DNA of 25,855 nt, taken from NCBI GenBank assembly GCA_027325115.1, contig DAHWFG010000374.1, forward strand, positions 1 to 25,855, given 5' to 3'. This document shows positions 1 through 9,300 of the stretch, in pieces; the stretch's first letter is position 1, and every line of letters starts with the position of its first letter. This DNA is from JAKBCQ01 sp021807585 (lineage in GTDB: Bacteria > Planctomycetota > Planctomycetia > Isosphaerales > Isosphaeraceae). The notes under the pieces were generated by a model that made no database searches, was not told the origin of the DNA, and saw only the letters and a list, made by a program, of their open reading frames with translations. The translations under genes were made by a program, and so were the position numbers.

Positions 1-1374
1 CTGAAGCGCAAGGATCGGTAAATAGACGATTGCGATGATCAATTCGCCGAACATCGTCGGTTTGCGGACCTCGACCGCGGCGTCGCGAATGATTTCGATC
101 TTGGGCCTCGAGTTCCCTTCGTGCGCCAGCCTTCGCACGCAATTTTCGATCATGATCACGCTCGAATCGACGATCATGCCGAAATCGATCGCTCCCAGGC
201 TCATCAGGCTGGCGGTCACTCCCGTCGCGAGCATGATGTTGGCGGCGAAGAGCATCGAAAGCGGAATCGCCAACGCGGTGATCACACCGCCCCGGAGGTT
301 TCCCAGTAATACGAGCAGCGTGATGATGACGAGCACGCCCCCCTCGGTGAGGTTTTTGAGAACCGTTCCCAGGGTTTGATCGATCAAGTGTTTGCGATCA
401 TAAAGCGGTTCAATGACGACTCCCTTGGGGAGCGTTTTTTGAATCTCGACGATTTCTTCCTTGACACGTTCGACGACGCGGCGCGAATTTTCGCCGATCA
501 ACATCATCACCAGCCCGGTGACGATCTCTCCCTTGCCGTCGCGGGTGACGAGCCCGGCGCGAATCATCGGCGCCGTGTGCACCGACGCGACGTCCGAAAC
601 CCGCACCGGAACTCCGTTACGTTCGTCGATGACGATCGCCGCGATGTCCTCGGCGGTATGCGTTTGGCTTTCTCCCCGGATGTACCGCGCCTCCCCTTCG
701 CGCACCAGATACCCGCCGCCGACGTTGGCGTTGTTGGCATCGAGCGCCGTGAATACGTCGGTCATCGACAAATGAAAATTTGCCAATCGGTCGGGATCGA
801 GCTCGACCTGATACGTCTTGAGCTCCCCCCCGTGGCTGTTGATCTCGGTGACGCCCGGAACGCTTCGCAGTTGATACGCGACGTGCCAATCGAGCAGCGT
901 CCGTAATTCCATCGGCGTATGCGTTCCCGTGGTGTCTTTGATTTGAAACTGGAACACCTCGCCGAGCGCCGTCGTGATCGGCCCCAACGTCGGCTTGCCG
1001 TAGCCGGGAGGGATCGCCGCGGCGGCTTTCGGCAGCCGTTCGCCGACGAGCTGCCGCGCCCGGTAAATATCGGTTCCCTCGTAAAAGACGATCGTCACGA
1101 CCGAGATGCCGAACTTCGAGATCGAGCGAATCGTCTCGACGTTCGGCAGCCCGCTCATCGCCCCCTCGACCGGGAACGAGAGGTATGTTTCCACCTCGAG
1201 CGGGCTCAGAGCGGGTGCTTCCGTAATCACTTGAACTTGTAAATTGGTGAGATCGGGAACCGCGTCGATCGGCAGATTGAGCGCCGAGTAAACCCCCAAT
1301 CCCGCGATCAGCAACGTTCCCGTAAGCACCAGGAACCGATTCCGCAAGGCCGTTTCGATCAGCGCGTTAAGCAT
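1..1374 (-). CDS. czcA: CzcA-type heavy-metal efflux RND transporter (N-terminal 458 residues; 3' end outside window)
   Basis: Inner-membrane proton-driven pump of a tripartite metal efflux complex. The visible part has the N-terminal transmembrane helix (about residues 12-33) followed by the family segment LPIDAVPDLTN, then the first periplasmic porter domain, then transmembrane helices from about residue 340. The fourth-helix region reads GAIDFGMIVDSSVIMIEN, giving D397, D403 and E410. Their 6/7 spacing matches the proton-relay triad DFG..VD..EN known from CzcA; as I recall, CusA-type pumps lack the first Asp. I therefore infer divalent cations (Zn/Co/Cd/Ni) rather than Cu/Ag. The family is usually about 1030 aa, so over half is missing to the left. 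The ATG at 1374 lies 76 nt after the adaptor gene's stop, and both are on the same strand, so they are probably one operon. Substrate remains inferred. Confidence 0.95.
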   Translation of the reverse strand, partial: MLNALIETALRNRFLVLTGTLLIAGLGVYSALNLPIDAVPDLTNLQVQVITEAPALSPLEVETYLSFPVEGAMSGLPNVETIRSISKFGISVVTIVFYEGTDIYRARQLVGERLPKAAAAIPPGYGKPTLGPITTALGEVFQFQIKDTTGTHTPMELRTLLDWHVAYQLRSVPGVTEINSHGGELKTYQVELDPDRLANFHLSMTDVFTALDANNANVGGGYLVREGEARYIRGESQTHTAEDIAAIVIDERNGVPVRVSDVASVHTAPMIRAGLVTRDGKGEIVTGLVMMLIGENSRRVVERVKEEIVEIQKTLPKGVVIEPLYDRKHLIDQTLGTVLKNLTEGGVLVIITLLVLLGNLRGGVITALAIPLSMLFAANIMLATGVTASLMSLGAIDFGMIVDSSVIMIENCVRRLAHEGNSRPKIEIIRDAAVEVRKPTMFGELIIAIVYLPILALQ

Positions 1375-1450
1375 CGAGGTCTCCGCTTGAATCGATGAAA
1401 CAATCGCTATGTTTATGTGTTATTATCTTATGGCGATCGGCGATCGATCG

Positions 1451-3010
1451 TCATTCGTCGTCGGGTTCGTTCTGAAGGATCAGTTCGCTTTTGAGCATGA
1501 AAGCGCCGGTCGCGACGACTTTCGCTCCCGTCTCGATCCCTTTTTTGACGATCTGAAGTCCTCCAGCCTCGCGGCCGACCTCGACCGTATGGAACACGAA
1601 GCTCGTCGGCTCGGTTCCGGCGACGAAAACCCCCGACTTGCCGTCGATCTCGACGACCGAAGCCGCGGGTATCGCGAGCCCCTTCTCGACCGATGTTGTG
1701 TTGATATGCACTTGAACGAACATACCCAGGCGCAACGCCATGTCGTGGTTGTCGGCCTCGGCGGCGAGTCTGGCGGCGCGGGTTGAGGGATCGACCTCGG
1801 CGCTTGTGTAAAGGACCTTGGACGCGAACGTGCGACCGGGATACGCCGCCGCGGTGACTTTCAACGTCGATCCGCGGAGATCGGGCAAGAGTGCGAAGCT
1901 CGATTCGGGGATGTTCGCGACGATCCAGACGCGATTGAGATCGGCGAGCGTGAGGAGCGTATCGGCGGGATCGACCTTTTGACTGAAAACCGCCATCGGC
2001 GACCGTGTGACAATCGTCCCCGCGAACGGAGCGTTGATCACGCAGTTCGCGAGCGCGTCCGATTCCGAAACCTTCGAGGCGATCGACTTGAGATCGACGA
2101 TCGAATCGAGATCGGGGAGCGGATCGTCGACCCCCAACAACCGCAACTTCTCATAAGCGTCGATCACGTTCGATTTCGCGAGTTCGAGCTGCTGATCCGC
2201 CGTCCTTTTCTCAAGTTCGGCGTCCTGCCGAACCTGCTCGAGCGCCGCCTCAAACTTTGCTTGCAAACTTTCACGAGTATGTTTTGATACAAGCATCGGA
2301 TGCTCGCCGACGATTTCTTTTTTGAACAAGTCGGCCTGTTTGATTTCCTCGTGGACCGCGATTTCGAGTTCGCTGTAAGCCGAGATCAAAAGCGCCCGAT
2401 CCGATCCCAGCGATTTGCCTTCAAACCGCTTCTCGATCGTCGCCGCGGGAACGTCGGCGCGCAACATCGGGATGATCGCCTCGACGTTGGCCGCGACCTG
2501 GCGTTTCCAATCGGCCTCGAAGCGTTTGACTGCAAGCTCGCGCAGCTTGGCCTGAACGACGAGCCTAGCGGTCGCGATCTCGGCGCTCTCAAGCGATACG
2601 AGCCGATCGCCCCGACCGACGACCGAACCCGGAATCACCCTGACGTCTTTGACGATTCCGGCGACCCTCGGACGCACGTCGATTCGGCCGGCGGGATCGG
2701 CTTCAACCTTGCCGGGGACGGTGATCACCGCGGGGAGACTGATCTCCCGGGCCTCGGCGAACGTCACGCCGATCGTCTTGATTTTTTCTTCCGAAAGCTT
2801 GACCGTGTTCGGCTGAGGCGTTTCCGCCTGTGCCGCGGCCGACTGCTCCCCGGTCTTGGCGTCCGCCGTCGCGAAAAACCGCTTGCCGAGCGGAATCAAA
2901 AACCACGACGAAATCATGGCGACGGCCGCGACCGCAACCGCGATCCATTTGCCCGAATCCGAGCCGATCGGCTTGAATTTCGGACTTGTTATCGTATTCA
3001 ATTGCAACAT
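1451..3010 (-). CDS. Efflux RND transporter periplasmic adaptor subunit (CzcB/CusB, HlyD family)
   Basis: Membrane-fusion protein linking the RND pump to an outer-membrane channel, 519 aa. An N-terminal membrane anchor lies at about residues 21-40. A barrel-sandwich half follows (IPGSVVGRGDRLVSLES), then a long alpha-helical hairpin rich in Glu/Lys/Gln, the second sandwich half (VINAPFAGTIVTRS), a beta-barrel segment (LADLNRVWIVANIPES) and a membrane-proximal C-terminus. The reading frame is open upstream to 3340, but I chose the ATG at 3010. It has GAGGAA about 9 nt upstream, and the preceding translation is Arg-rich with no family character. The gene sits between the His-rich protein and the pump, consistent with a metal-efflux operon. 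No outer-membrane factor gene is visible; it may lie beyond the left edge or elsewhere. Confidence 0.93.
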   Translation of the reverse strand: MLQLNTITSPKFKPIGSDSGKWIAVAVAAVAMISSWFLIPLGKRFFATADAKTGEQSAAAQAETPQPNTVKLSEEKIKTIGVTFAEAREISLPAVITVPGKVEADPAGRIDVRPRVAGIVKDVRVIPGSVVGRGDRLVSLESAEIATARLVVQAKLRELAVKRFEADWKRQVAANVEAIIPMLRADVPAATIEKRFEGKSLGSDRALLISAYSELEIAVHEEIKQADLFKKEIVGEHPMLVSKHTRESLQAKFEAALEQVRQDAELEKRTADQQLELAKSNVIDAYEKLRLLGVDDPLPDLDSIVDLKSIASKVSESDALANCVINAPFAGTIVTRSPMAVFSQKVDPADTLLTLADLNRVWIVANIPESSFALLPDLRGSTLKVTAAAYPGRTFASKVLYTSAEVDPSTRAARLAAEADNHDMALRLGMFVQVHINTTSVEKGLAIPAASVVEIDGKSGVFVAGTEPTSFVFHTVEVGREAGGLQIVKKGIETGAKVVATGAFMLKSELILQNEPDDE

Positions 3011-3230
3011 CTTTGTCAATTCCTCGCGCTTGTGTTGGGTACGCGCGTCGATCGGTTTCCAAAAGCATTGGACGATCGAACGCGGAGATCGCGAAACGTC
3101 AAGCCGATCTAGCGGACGGCTTCGATCGCGATCGATTGGACGAATGAAGAACCCGAAAACGATCGGGCGCCGGTCGATCGAAGCTCGCTCGAGAGCGATC
3201 GCGGCGCGACGGATTCCCCGCGAGGAAAAA

Positions 3231-3758
3231 TTAACAGGTGAAATGATGAAGCAGTTTAATAAGACGGCCCGATTCGCCGAAGGTTGCGGAGTAAGCGCAA
3301 GGCGAAGCGGGAGGGCCTGCTCGGGGTTCTCCGCGATCACCGATCAGATCGCACGTAGCGATCGCGTAAACCAGGTCGTGGCGTATCGAAAGGTCGATGC
3401 GCAGCACCGCCGACGGCTCGGAAACGATCGAGAGGTCGGCGTTCCAATTCGCGATCGCGGCGTCGTCGGCGTGCGCGTGGATCGCCGGAAATCGATCGGC
3501 GCCCGCGGTTTGCCAGGGGAAATCGATCGGCGAAAGCCAATGCCAGTGAAGCACCGCGATCGCCTCCGAATGACCCGCGTCGGGATGCCAGCGGAGCAGG
3601 TGATCGTGAAGTTCGCACACTTCGCCGGGCGCGTCGTGATGCGCGATCGTGTGGAAATCGGCGACGGGCAAGGGAGCGTGCGAAAGCGCGAGGACGATCA
3701 GCGCGATCAGCCAGCGCGACCCTCCCCGACGATGCACCGTCCGCCCAAAAGTCGTCAC
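3231..3758 (-). CDS. Histidine-rich membrane-anchored or exported hypothetical protein, first gene of the metal-efflux operon
   Basis: I do not recognise a named family. From the GTG at 3758 the product is 175 aa. It has a basic N-terminus, a hydrophobic segment at about residues 15-27, and then a stretch to about residue 96 dense in His with some Cys and Asp (FHTIAHHD, CELHDHLLRWH, LHWHW, IHAHADD). This suggests metal binding outside the membrane. The frame is open to a TTG at 3803; the GTG was preferred because a G-rich stretch precedes it at ribosome-site distance, but the start is uncertain. It lies 220 nt upstream of the adaptor gene on the same strand. A role as periplasmic metal-binding or sensing accessory is inferred from composition and position only. 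Confidence 0.72.
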   Translation of the reverse strand: MTTFGRTVHRRGGSRWLIALIVLALSHAPLPVADFHTIAHHDAPGEVCELHDHLLRWHPDAGHSEAIAVLHWHWLSPIDFPWQTAGADRFPAIHAHADDAAIANWNADLSIVSEPSAVLRIDLSIRHDLVYAIATCDLIGDRGEPRAGPPASPCAYSATFGESGRLIKLLHHFTC

Positions 3759-4271
3759 GTTTCCCACCCCCCGTTGCGTCGAACTCGATCGTTTTATTAT
3801 CAACCCCGATCACGCCCCGGTCAAGCGCGACGACGAAGTTTGTATCATACAGATGAATTATAGCATGAAATCAATTAATTAAATATAAATATAATTTATA
3901 ATTCCGTTTCCGGTCGAACGCGACGATTCCCCTGCCGTTCGCTCGGTTCGACGGGGCCGGCGACGCGACCGCGCCGAAATGTGACGATTCGGTCGGGCCG
4001 GCGTTCACGTTCGTCGGTTTTGGGGGTGACAATCGGACCGCCGAATCGCGACAAATTGCGCTTGTCGTCGAGAGACGGTTGACGCGAATCTCGATCGACC
4101 TCACAATGAATAGCTGGATCTTGTCGAAACGCGTTCGCCTGGGAGTTGCGCCGTGACGGCGTGAGACCAGGGCGGCCGAGTTTTGATTTCGGATTCTCGT
4201 ATCGATTCATCGATTGATCATTCGACGGCGTCGACGCGGAACGTCATCGCGCGAGAAGGGGCTGGGCATTT
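3759..4271. other. Divergent intergenic region, no supported gene
   Basis: The region lies between the divergent efflux operon and the PIG-L gene. It contains a strongly AT-rich block at about 3839-3903, which includes the minus-strand promoter. The stretch from about 3906 to 4210 can be read as a short Arg/Pro-rich frame on the minus strand, but it shows no family character. No clear promoter was found for the plus-strand gene. Confidence 0.6.
3857..3865 (-). promoter_or_regulatory. Extended -10 promoter for the metal-efflux operon
   Basis: On the minus strand the sequence reads TGC-TATAAT, a perfect -10 hexamer with the TGn extension, inside an AT-rich block. No good -35 lies 17 bp upstream, which extended -10 promoters tolerate. 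Transcription would begin near 3850, giving a leader of about 90 nt before the GTG at 3758. Confidence 0.5.
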
Positions 4272-5231
4272 ATGGATCTCTCGTCGCCGAAAGAGTATGA
4301 CGGCGTTGGGCGGGGGGTTTTCGATCGGCTGATTGATACCGTGCGGGGGAGCTGCGCCCACGGCCAGATGGTTGACGTGCGCGAGGTTCTTCGCGGCGTG
4401 ATCCGCCCCGGTCGACCGCTGGTGATGCTCTGTCCCCACGCCGACGACGGAGCGATCACCGCGGCGTGTCTGATGCACGAATACGCGGTCCGGCTCGGCT
4501 TCCCCGTGATCGAGGTTCTCGTTTTCAGCGGCGAGCGAAACGTCGCGGCGCCGTGGCTCAACGAGCGGAAAAAGGCTTCGGTTCGTGAATCCGAATTCGG
4601 TCTCGAGTGCAGCGTCTTGGGCGCCGAGCCCGTGTGTTGGGAGCTCGACGCGTACCGGAGCCCCGGTTATCTTCCCACCAATTCAGATATTGATAAGATC
4701 GTTAAATGGTTCGCCGATCGAACTCCAGGGGCGATCATCGTTCCTCCCGCGACCGATGCGCACCAGGCGCACCGGATGACTCGCGCGCTCGCCGCGATTG
4801 GTCTTGTCGGCGCCAGGCTTACCGACACGCTTGTTCTAACGGGCTGGACGCCTTGGGGACCGCTTCCCAAGCCGAACGCGTTTTTCACGTATGACGGCGA
4901 AGCCGAACGGACGAAAGAGTGGGCGATTCACTGCCATGCGTCGCAGGTACTGCTGACCGATTACACCGAGTTTTGCTCGCACATGGGTCGCGCGTACGCG
5001 GCGCTCGTTCGCGAATGGGCCGAGGGTCACACGCTCGCGGGGCGGGGAGATCGGTCGTCGGATCGGTTCGTCGGAGTCGAATTGTTCCAGGTGGAATCGT
5101 ACGATCCCTCGAACGCTTTCGCGGCGCGGGATCCGATCCAGCTCGCACTCGGCATGTTGCGCGCCCCCGCCGAGCCCGCCGCGGTGAAGGCCCCCGGTCC
5201 GGTCGCCGCGCCCGTCGCCGTCGCGACTTGA
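4272..5231 (+). CDS. PIG-L/LmbE family N-acetylglucosamine-type deacetylase
   Basis: Predicted Zn-dependent deacetylase of N-acetylated sugars, 319 aa. The metal-binding motif appears as CPHADDGAI (H56, D58, D59), with the distal metal/catalytic site at TDAHQAH (D162, H164, H167). The intervening VRESE (R105-E108) fits the conserved Arg/Glu motif that follows the first strand pair. There is no signal peptide, so a cytoplasmic site is likely. AGAAGGGG lies about 12 nt before the ATG. About 40-45 residues precede the catalytic core, and the Ala/Pro-rich C-terminus after about residue 290 looks like a disordered tail. The next gene is nagB, 164 nt downstream on the same strand. That context suggests deacetylation of GlcNAc-6-phosphate or a related metabolite, although the family also acts on mycothiol/bacillithiol precursors and antibiotic intermediates. 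Confidence 0.88.
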   Translation: MDLSSPKEYDGVGRGVFDRLIDTVRGSCAHGQMVDVREVLRGVIRPGRPLVMLCPHADDGAITAACLMHEYAVRLGFPVIEVLVFSGERNVAAPWLNERKKASVRESEFGLECSVLGAEPVCWELDAYRSPGYLPTNSDIDKIVKWFADRTPGAIIVPPATDAHQAHRMTRALAAIGLVGARLTDTLVLTGWTPWGPLPKPNAFFTYDGEAERTKEWAIHCHASQVLLTDYTEFCSHMGRAYAALVREWAEGHTLAGRGDRSSDRFVGVELFQVESYDPSNAFAARDPIQLALGMLRAPAEPAAVKAPGPVAAPVAVAT

Positions 5232-5395
5232 ACCGTCCCGCCTCGAACCGACCGGGGAGTCTTAAACGCCCCGCCCGATTCCTCCGCCCCGTTTCGCGGC
5301 GTCGGGGATCGATCAGGACTAAAGCACCCAATTACATAAACATAGTTTAGTTTCAAGTGACGCGTTCGTACCCGCCCGAGGAATTATCGACCGAA

Positions 5396-6214
5396 ATGCC
5401 CGCCGAACCGATTTTGGAATCGTCCCGCGAAGGCGCGACGATTTTGGTTTTCGAAGATCCCCTTGCGGCGTGCGCCGTCGCGGCCGACCGGATCGCCGCG
5501 ACGATTCGCGACCGCGCCTCGAACCTTCGCAAAGCCGTCCTCGGCCTCGCGACGGGGTCCACCCCCGAGCCCGTCTACGAACGCCTCGTCGCCCTCCATA
5601 AACAAGAATCGCTTTCATTTGCAAATGTTATTACATATAATCTTGACGAATATTATCCGATCTCGCCGTTCGATCGCAACAGTTACCGCTTATATATGAA
5701 TCAAAAGTTATTTGATTCGGTCGATCTTCCCGCGGCGAGCGCGCACGTCCTTGACGGGACGGCGCCCGCGGGGTATGTCGACGAGGTCGCCGCGGCGTAC
5801 GACCGCTGGATCGAAGCCGACGGCGGAATCGACCTGCAATTGCTGGGGATCGGCCGTAACGGTCATATCGGGTTCAACGAGCCTTCCGATCTGACGATCG
5901 AGCGGGCGATCACCCTGCCGACACGGCTTGTTTCGCTGCATCCAACGACAATCGTCGATGCGGCGCGGTCGTTCGGAGGCGAAGACAAAGTGATTCGCGG
6001 GGCGGTGACGATGGGGATCAAAACGATCCTCGCGGCGCGGTCGATCGTCATCCTCGCGTTCGGATCAAACAAAGAATCCGCGGTTCGCGACGCGATCTTG
6101 GGGCCGATCACTCCCGCGCTTCCGGCTTCGCTGTTGCGCACCCGAACCGCGGAGACGACCTGGCTCGTCGACCGCGCCGCGGCGCGATCGATCGTCGCCG
6201 AACTCTCGCGCTAA
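5396..6214 (+). CDS. nagB: Glucosamine-6-phosphate deaminase
   Basis: Converts glucosamine-6-phosphate to fructose-6-phosphate and ammonia in the cytoplasm. At 272 aa it is close to the usual 240-270. Motifs run in family order: phosphate-binding LATGSTPEP (residues 51-59), catalytic NLDEYY (82-87, D84 the expected general base), and GIGRNGHIGFNEP (151-163) with H157 and E162. N155 replaces the Asp found at this place in the E. coli enzyme, a variant I recall from Bacillus-type NagB, so it need not mean inactivity. I chose the ATG at 5396; the frame is open to a GTG at 5357, but the intervening residues add nothing conserved and GAGGAA precedes the ATG. Residues 71-109 are encoded by a strikingly AT-rich stretch with TTA, ACA and TCA codons unlike the rest of the gene. 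Confidence 0.93.
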   Translation: MPAEPILESSREGATILVFEDPLAACAVAADRIAATIRDRASNLRKAVLGLATGSTPEPVYERLVALHKQESLSFANVITYNLDEYYPISPFDRNSYRLYMNQKLFDSVDLPAASAHVLDGTAPAGYVDEVAAAYDRWIEADGGIDLQLLGIGRNGHIGFNEPSDLTIERAITLPTRLVSLHPTTIVDAARSFGGEDKVIRGAVTMGIKTILAARSIVILAFGSNKESAVRDAILGPITPALPASLLRTRTAETTWLVDRAAARSIVAELSR

Positions 6215-6335
6215 ACCCCGCCCCGGTCGACCGCGCAATCCAGCGGCGAAACTCGAACCTCGACCCCGCCAAAATATGCATGAAGTTAAATATCAATAGG
6301 AAAAAACGATTTCACTTTTATCTATGTATTTATTA

Positions 6336-9300
6336 TCACCATTGCAAGGCGTAAATCTTGAGTTCGTCGCGGATTCGGTCGAGATCCCAAACGTCGACGA
6401 GGCGATCGACTCCTCCTCCTGCGAGGAGGTTCCCTTTGGGAGAGAACGCGAGCGTGGTGACCGAGCTCCGGTGTCCGGGAAGTTCGCAGAGGAGTTTGAG
6501 CGTGTAACCTTCGCGCGGCCGGCGCGTCGGTTTGACGACGTTCCAGAGAATCACGCGTTCGTCGACTCCCGCAGCGAGCACGTCGCCCGCGGGCGCGAAC
6601 GCGAGCGTGACGATCGCGTGCGCGTCGTCGCTCGACTGAGGGACGTATTCGTACACGATGCGACCCCGCTTGGTGTCGATCAGCGAAATCCTCCCCCGAC
6701 GGTCGCCGACCGCGAGGATCGTTCCCTCGTTGTTCAGCGCCAGGCTCGCAACCTCGATCGAAAGTCCCCAATTCACCCGCCGCACCGAATCCCCCGTCAG
6801 CTCGAAGACCAGCAAATCGTTCTTTCCGTTTGCAATGTTGTTAATATAAATACGCTTGCCAGAAGAATCGATCGCGGCGTTCCACCAGAAGTATCCCGTA
6901 GGCGTCTCGGCGCGCGCCGCGGGATCGTCGGAGTCGTCGTTCGCCGCGGCGTTGACGATCGGCAGCGGAATCCGCTTGACGACGTCTTTCCCTTCAAATC
7001 GACAGATAAGCAGATCTCCTTCTTGAACCGCGATGATCGTCGAGCCGTCGGCGGATCGAGCCATCGGCGCGGGGCGACTTCCCTCCCAGGTCGCGGCCTT
7101 CCTTTCTTCGACGACCTCGCTCCGCGGATGAAACGACGGATGCATCCCGTGATGGGGAGGCGGAGGCTGATTTTTGGCTTTCGAGAACGGTTTGGGGGGT
7201 AAATAGCGACGCAACGTTTTGGGATCGAGCGCGATCAATCGACCGTCGGGATCGAACGCCACCGTGATCGGCCTCGGGAGCGCCGAGCCTTCCTCGGCGG
7301 CGGACCCGGGCGTTGCCTTGCGATTCGTCGATCCCGAAGCGAGCGGGAACGCAGGCATCGGGCAATGATCGGGTGAACAGACGCGAAGGTCCCCCGACCA
7401 CGTGCCGATTGCGAGCGACGAGCCGTCGTCGCTGAACGCGAGCGAAGTCGGCGGCGAAGCGAAATCGGTCAGCTCGGATCGACCGATCGGCTCGATGACC
7501 GACCACATCGCCGTCGTCGACGATTGTCCCGCCGCCGCCATCACCTTGCCGTCGCTCGAAAAGACGATCTCGTCGACCGTTTCCGCGGTCGGTAAGACCG
7601 CGACGAGCGCATGCGCCGAGGGATCCCACGCCTCGACTCCCGACGTCGGTCCCGCCGCGGCGAGCAACGTCCCCCTGGGACTGAATCGAAGAACTCGAAT
7701 ATAGCCGATATGTGAATTCAACATCGTCAGCGACGCCCCGGTGTCGACGTCCCACAACCGGATCGCTCCGTCGCCGCCGACCGCGAGCATCCCCTCGGGG
7801 CCGATCGTCATCGCCGATATCTTGGTTTGCGTCGCGATCGTTCCCTTCATTTGAACGTCGCGTCCTTGCCAAACGCGGCCGTCGCGTCCCGAGTAGATCG
7901 TCACCTCCTGACCGAACAACCGCGCCACGGCGATCCGACGCCCCTCGGGGTCGATCGCCACCAGCGGCAACGGCGCACGCCCGAACGCGACGTCGTCGGC
8001 CTCCCACCGCTGTAAGGTCGCGATCGCGTCGGCGGGATGATGCGGATCCCAGAGCCGTATCTGAAACGTGTCGAACTCGGGAGCGGCGTCAAGTTCCGCG
8101 GGAGGATCGCCCGCCCCGCGCGTTCGGGTGAGGCTCGCGAGCTCGATCTTCCCGCCCGCTCGCGAACGTTCTTCAACCGAGCCCGTCCGCGCCCCCGCCG
8201 CGGGAGCGACCGATCGTCGCGCCGATCCCCCGGGTATCTTTTCAATCGTCAACAATCGCTTGCCGAAAAGATCTGAACGAATCGCTAAGATTTCATGTCC
8301 AGGTGTTTTGATTTCACACACCGAGGATCCCGTCGCCACGTCGACGAGCCGGATCCCCTGCCCGTCCCCCCGCACCACGCCGATCCACGGCCAAAGCAGC
8401 GCCATCCGGGGCGCCGGGCCGATCCGATTCGACGTCCGAAGCACCGGACTCGGCGCTTGGCCGACATCTGTCGGATCGCCGAAAAGCCGATGCCGCGCGA
8501 GCTGCTCCTTACGGTCGACGTTCCATATGTCGATCTCGTCGAGCGTGTCGTTGAGCGTCACCAACCGCCCGGGTTCTTTCGACCCCGGAGGCGCGAAGAG
8601 GAAAGAAATCCCCTGCGATTTCCCGGTCGCGATCGATCCCCTCGAAACGATGTCGCGGAGCGATAAAAAGCCGATCGCCTCGTTCCGCAACTTGAGCGCA
8701 AGTTCCCCCGCGGCGCCCGTCGCGACCGCCTCGCGGAGCAGATTCAAGCCGCGCTCGCGCCGGTTGGGCTCGTGCGACATGCGTAAGCTCGACGCCTCGC
8801 GGAACAACGAAACCCGCTGCGCCGCGACGGCGCGATCGCGCTCGGCGAGCACGCGGATGTGCGCGAAAGTCGCCACCGATAGCACCACCGTCGCCGCGAC
8901 CACCGACACCGAACTCATCCCGGGATGACGTCGTGCAAACCGCAACACGCGACCGAACGGGCTGATCCGCCGCGCCCTCACGGGTTCGTGATGCAAAAAC
9001 CGGAGCAAATCGTCGGCGAGATCGTGCGCCGACGCATAACGATCCGCCGGACGCTTGGCGAGCGCCTTGAGAACGATCGTTTCCAGATCTCGGGGGATTT
9101 TGTCGTCGTACTTCCGCGGTGGAACGGGATCGCGGGTGCGGATCTGCCGCGAAAGCTCGGCCGCCGATTCGCCGTCGAACGGCGATTTGAGCGTCAGCAG
9201 CTCATACAACGTCGCGCCTAAACTATAAATATCCGTGCGATGATCGATCGCTCCGCCGTCGGCCTGTTCGGGGCTCATATATCGCGGCGTTCCCAGGAGA

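Noticed and set aside
376..1242. Plus-strand open frames opposite the RND pump.
   Set aside because: The minus strand encodes clear CzcA sequence throughout; the plus frames are antisense shadows.
3011..3340. N-terminal extension of the adaptor protein to 3340.
   Set aside because: The extra 110 residues are Arg/Pro-rich, overlap the His-rich gene's 3' end, and precede a well-placed GAGGAA-ATG start at 3010.
2300..3863. Plus-strand open frames opposite the adaptor and His-rich genes.
   Set aside because: Arg/Asp-rich translations without family character; the minus-strand genes have motifs, ribosome sites and operon context.
3896..4210. Minus-strand 104-codon frame in the gap before the PIG-L gene.
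   Set aside because: Arg/Pro-rich, no motif, no convincing ribosome site, and its composition matches chance reading of GC-rich DNA.
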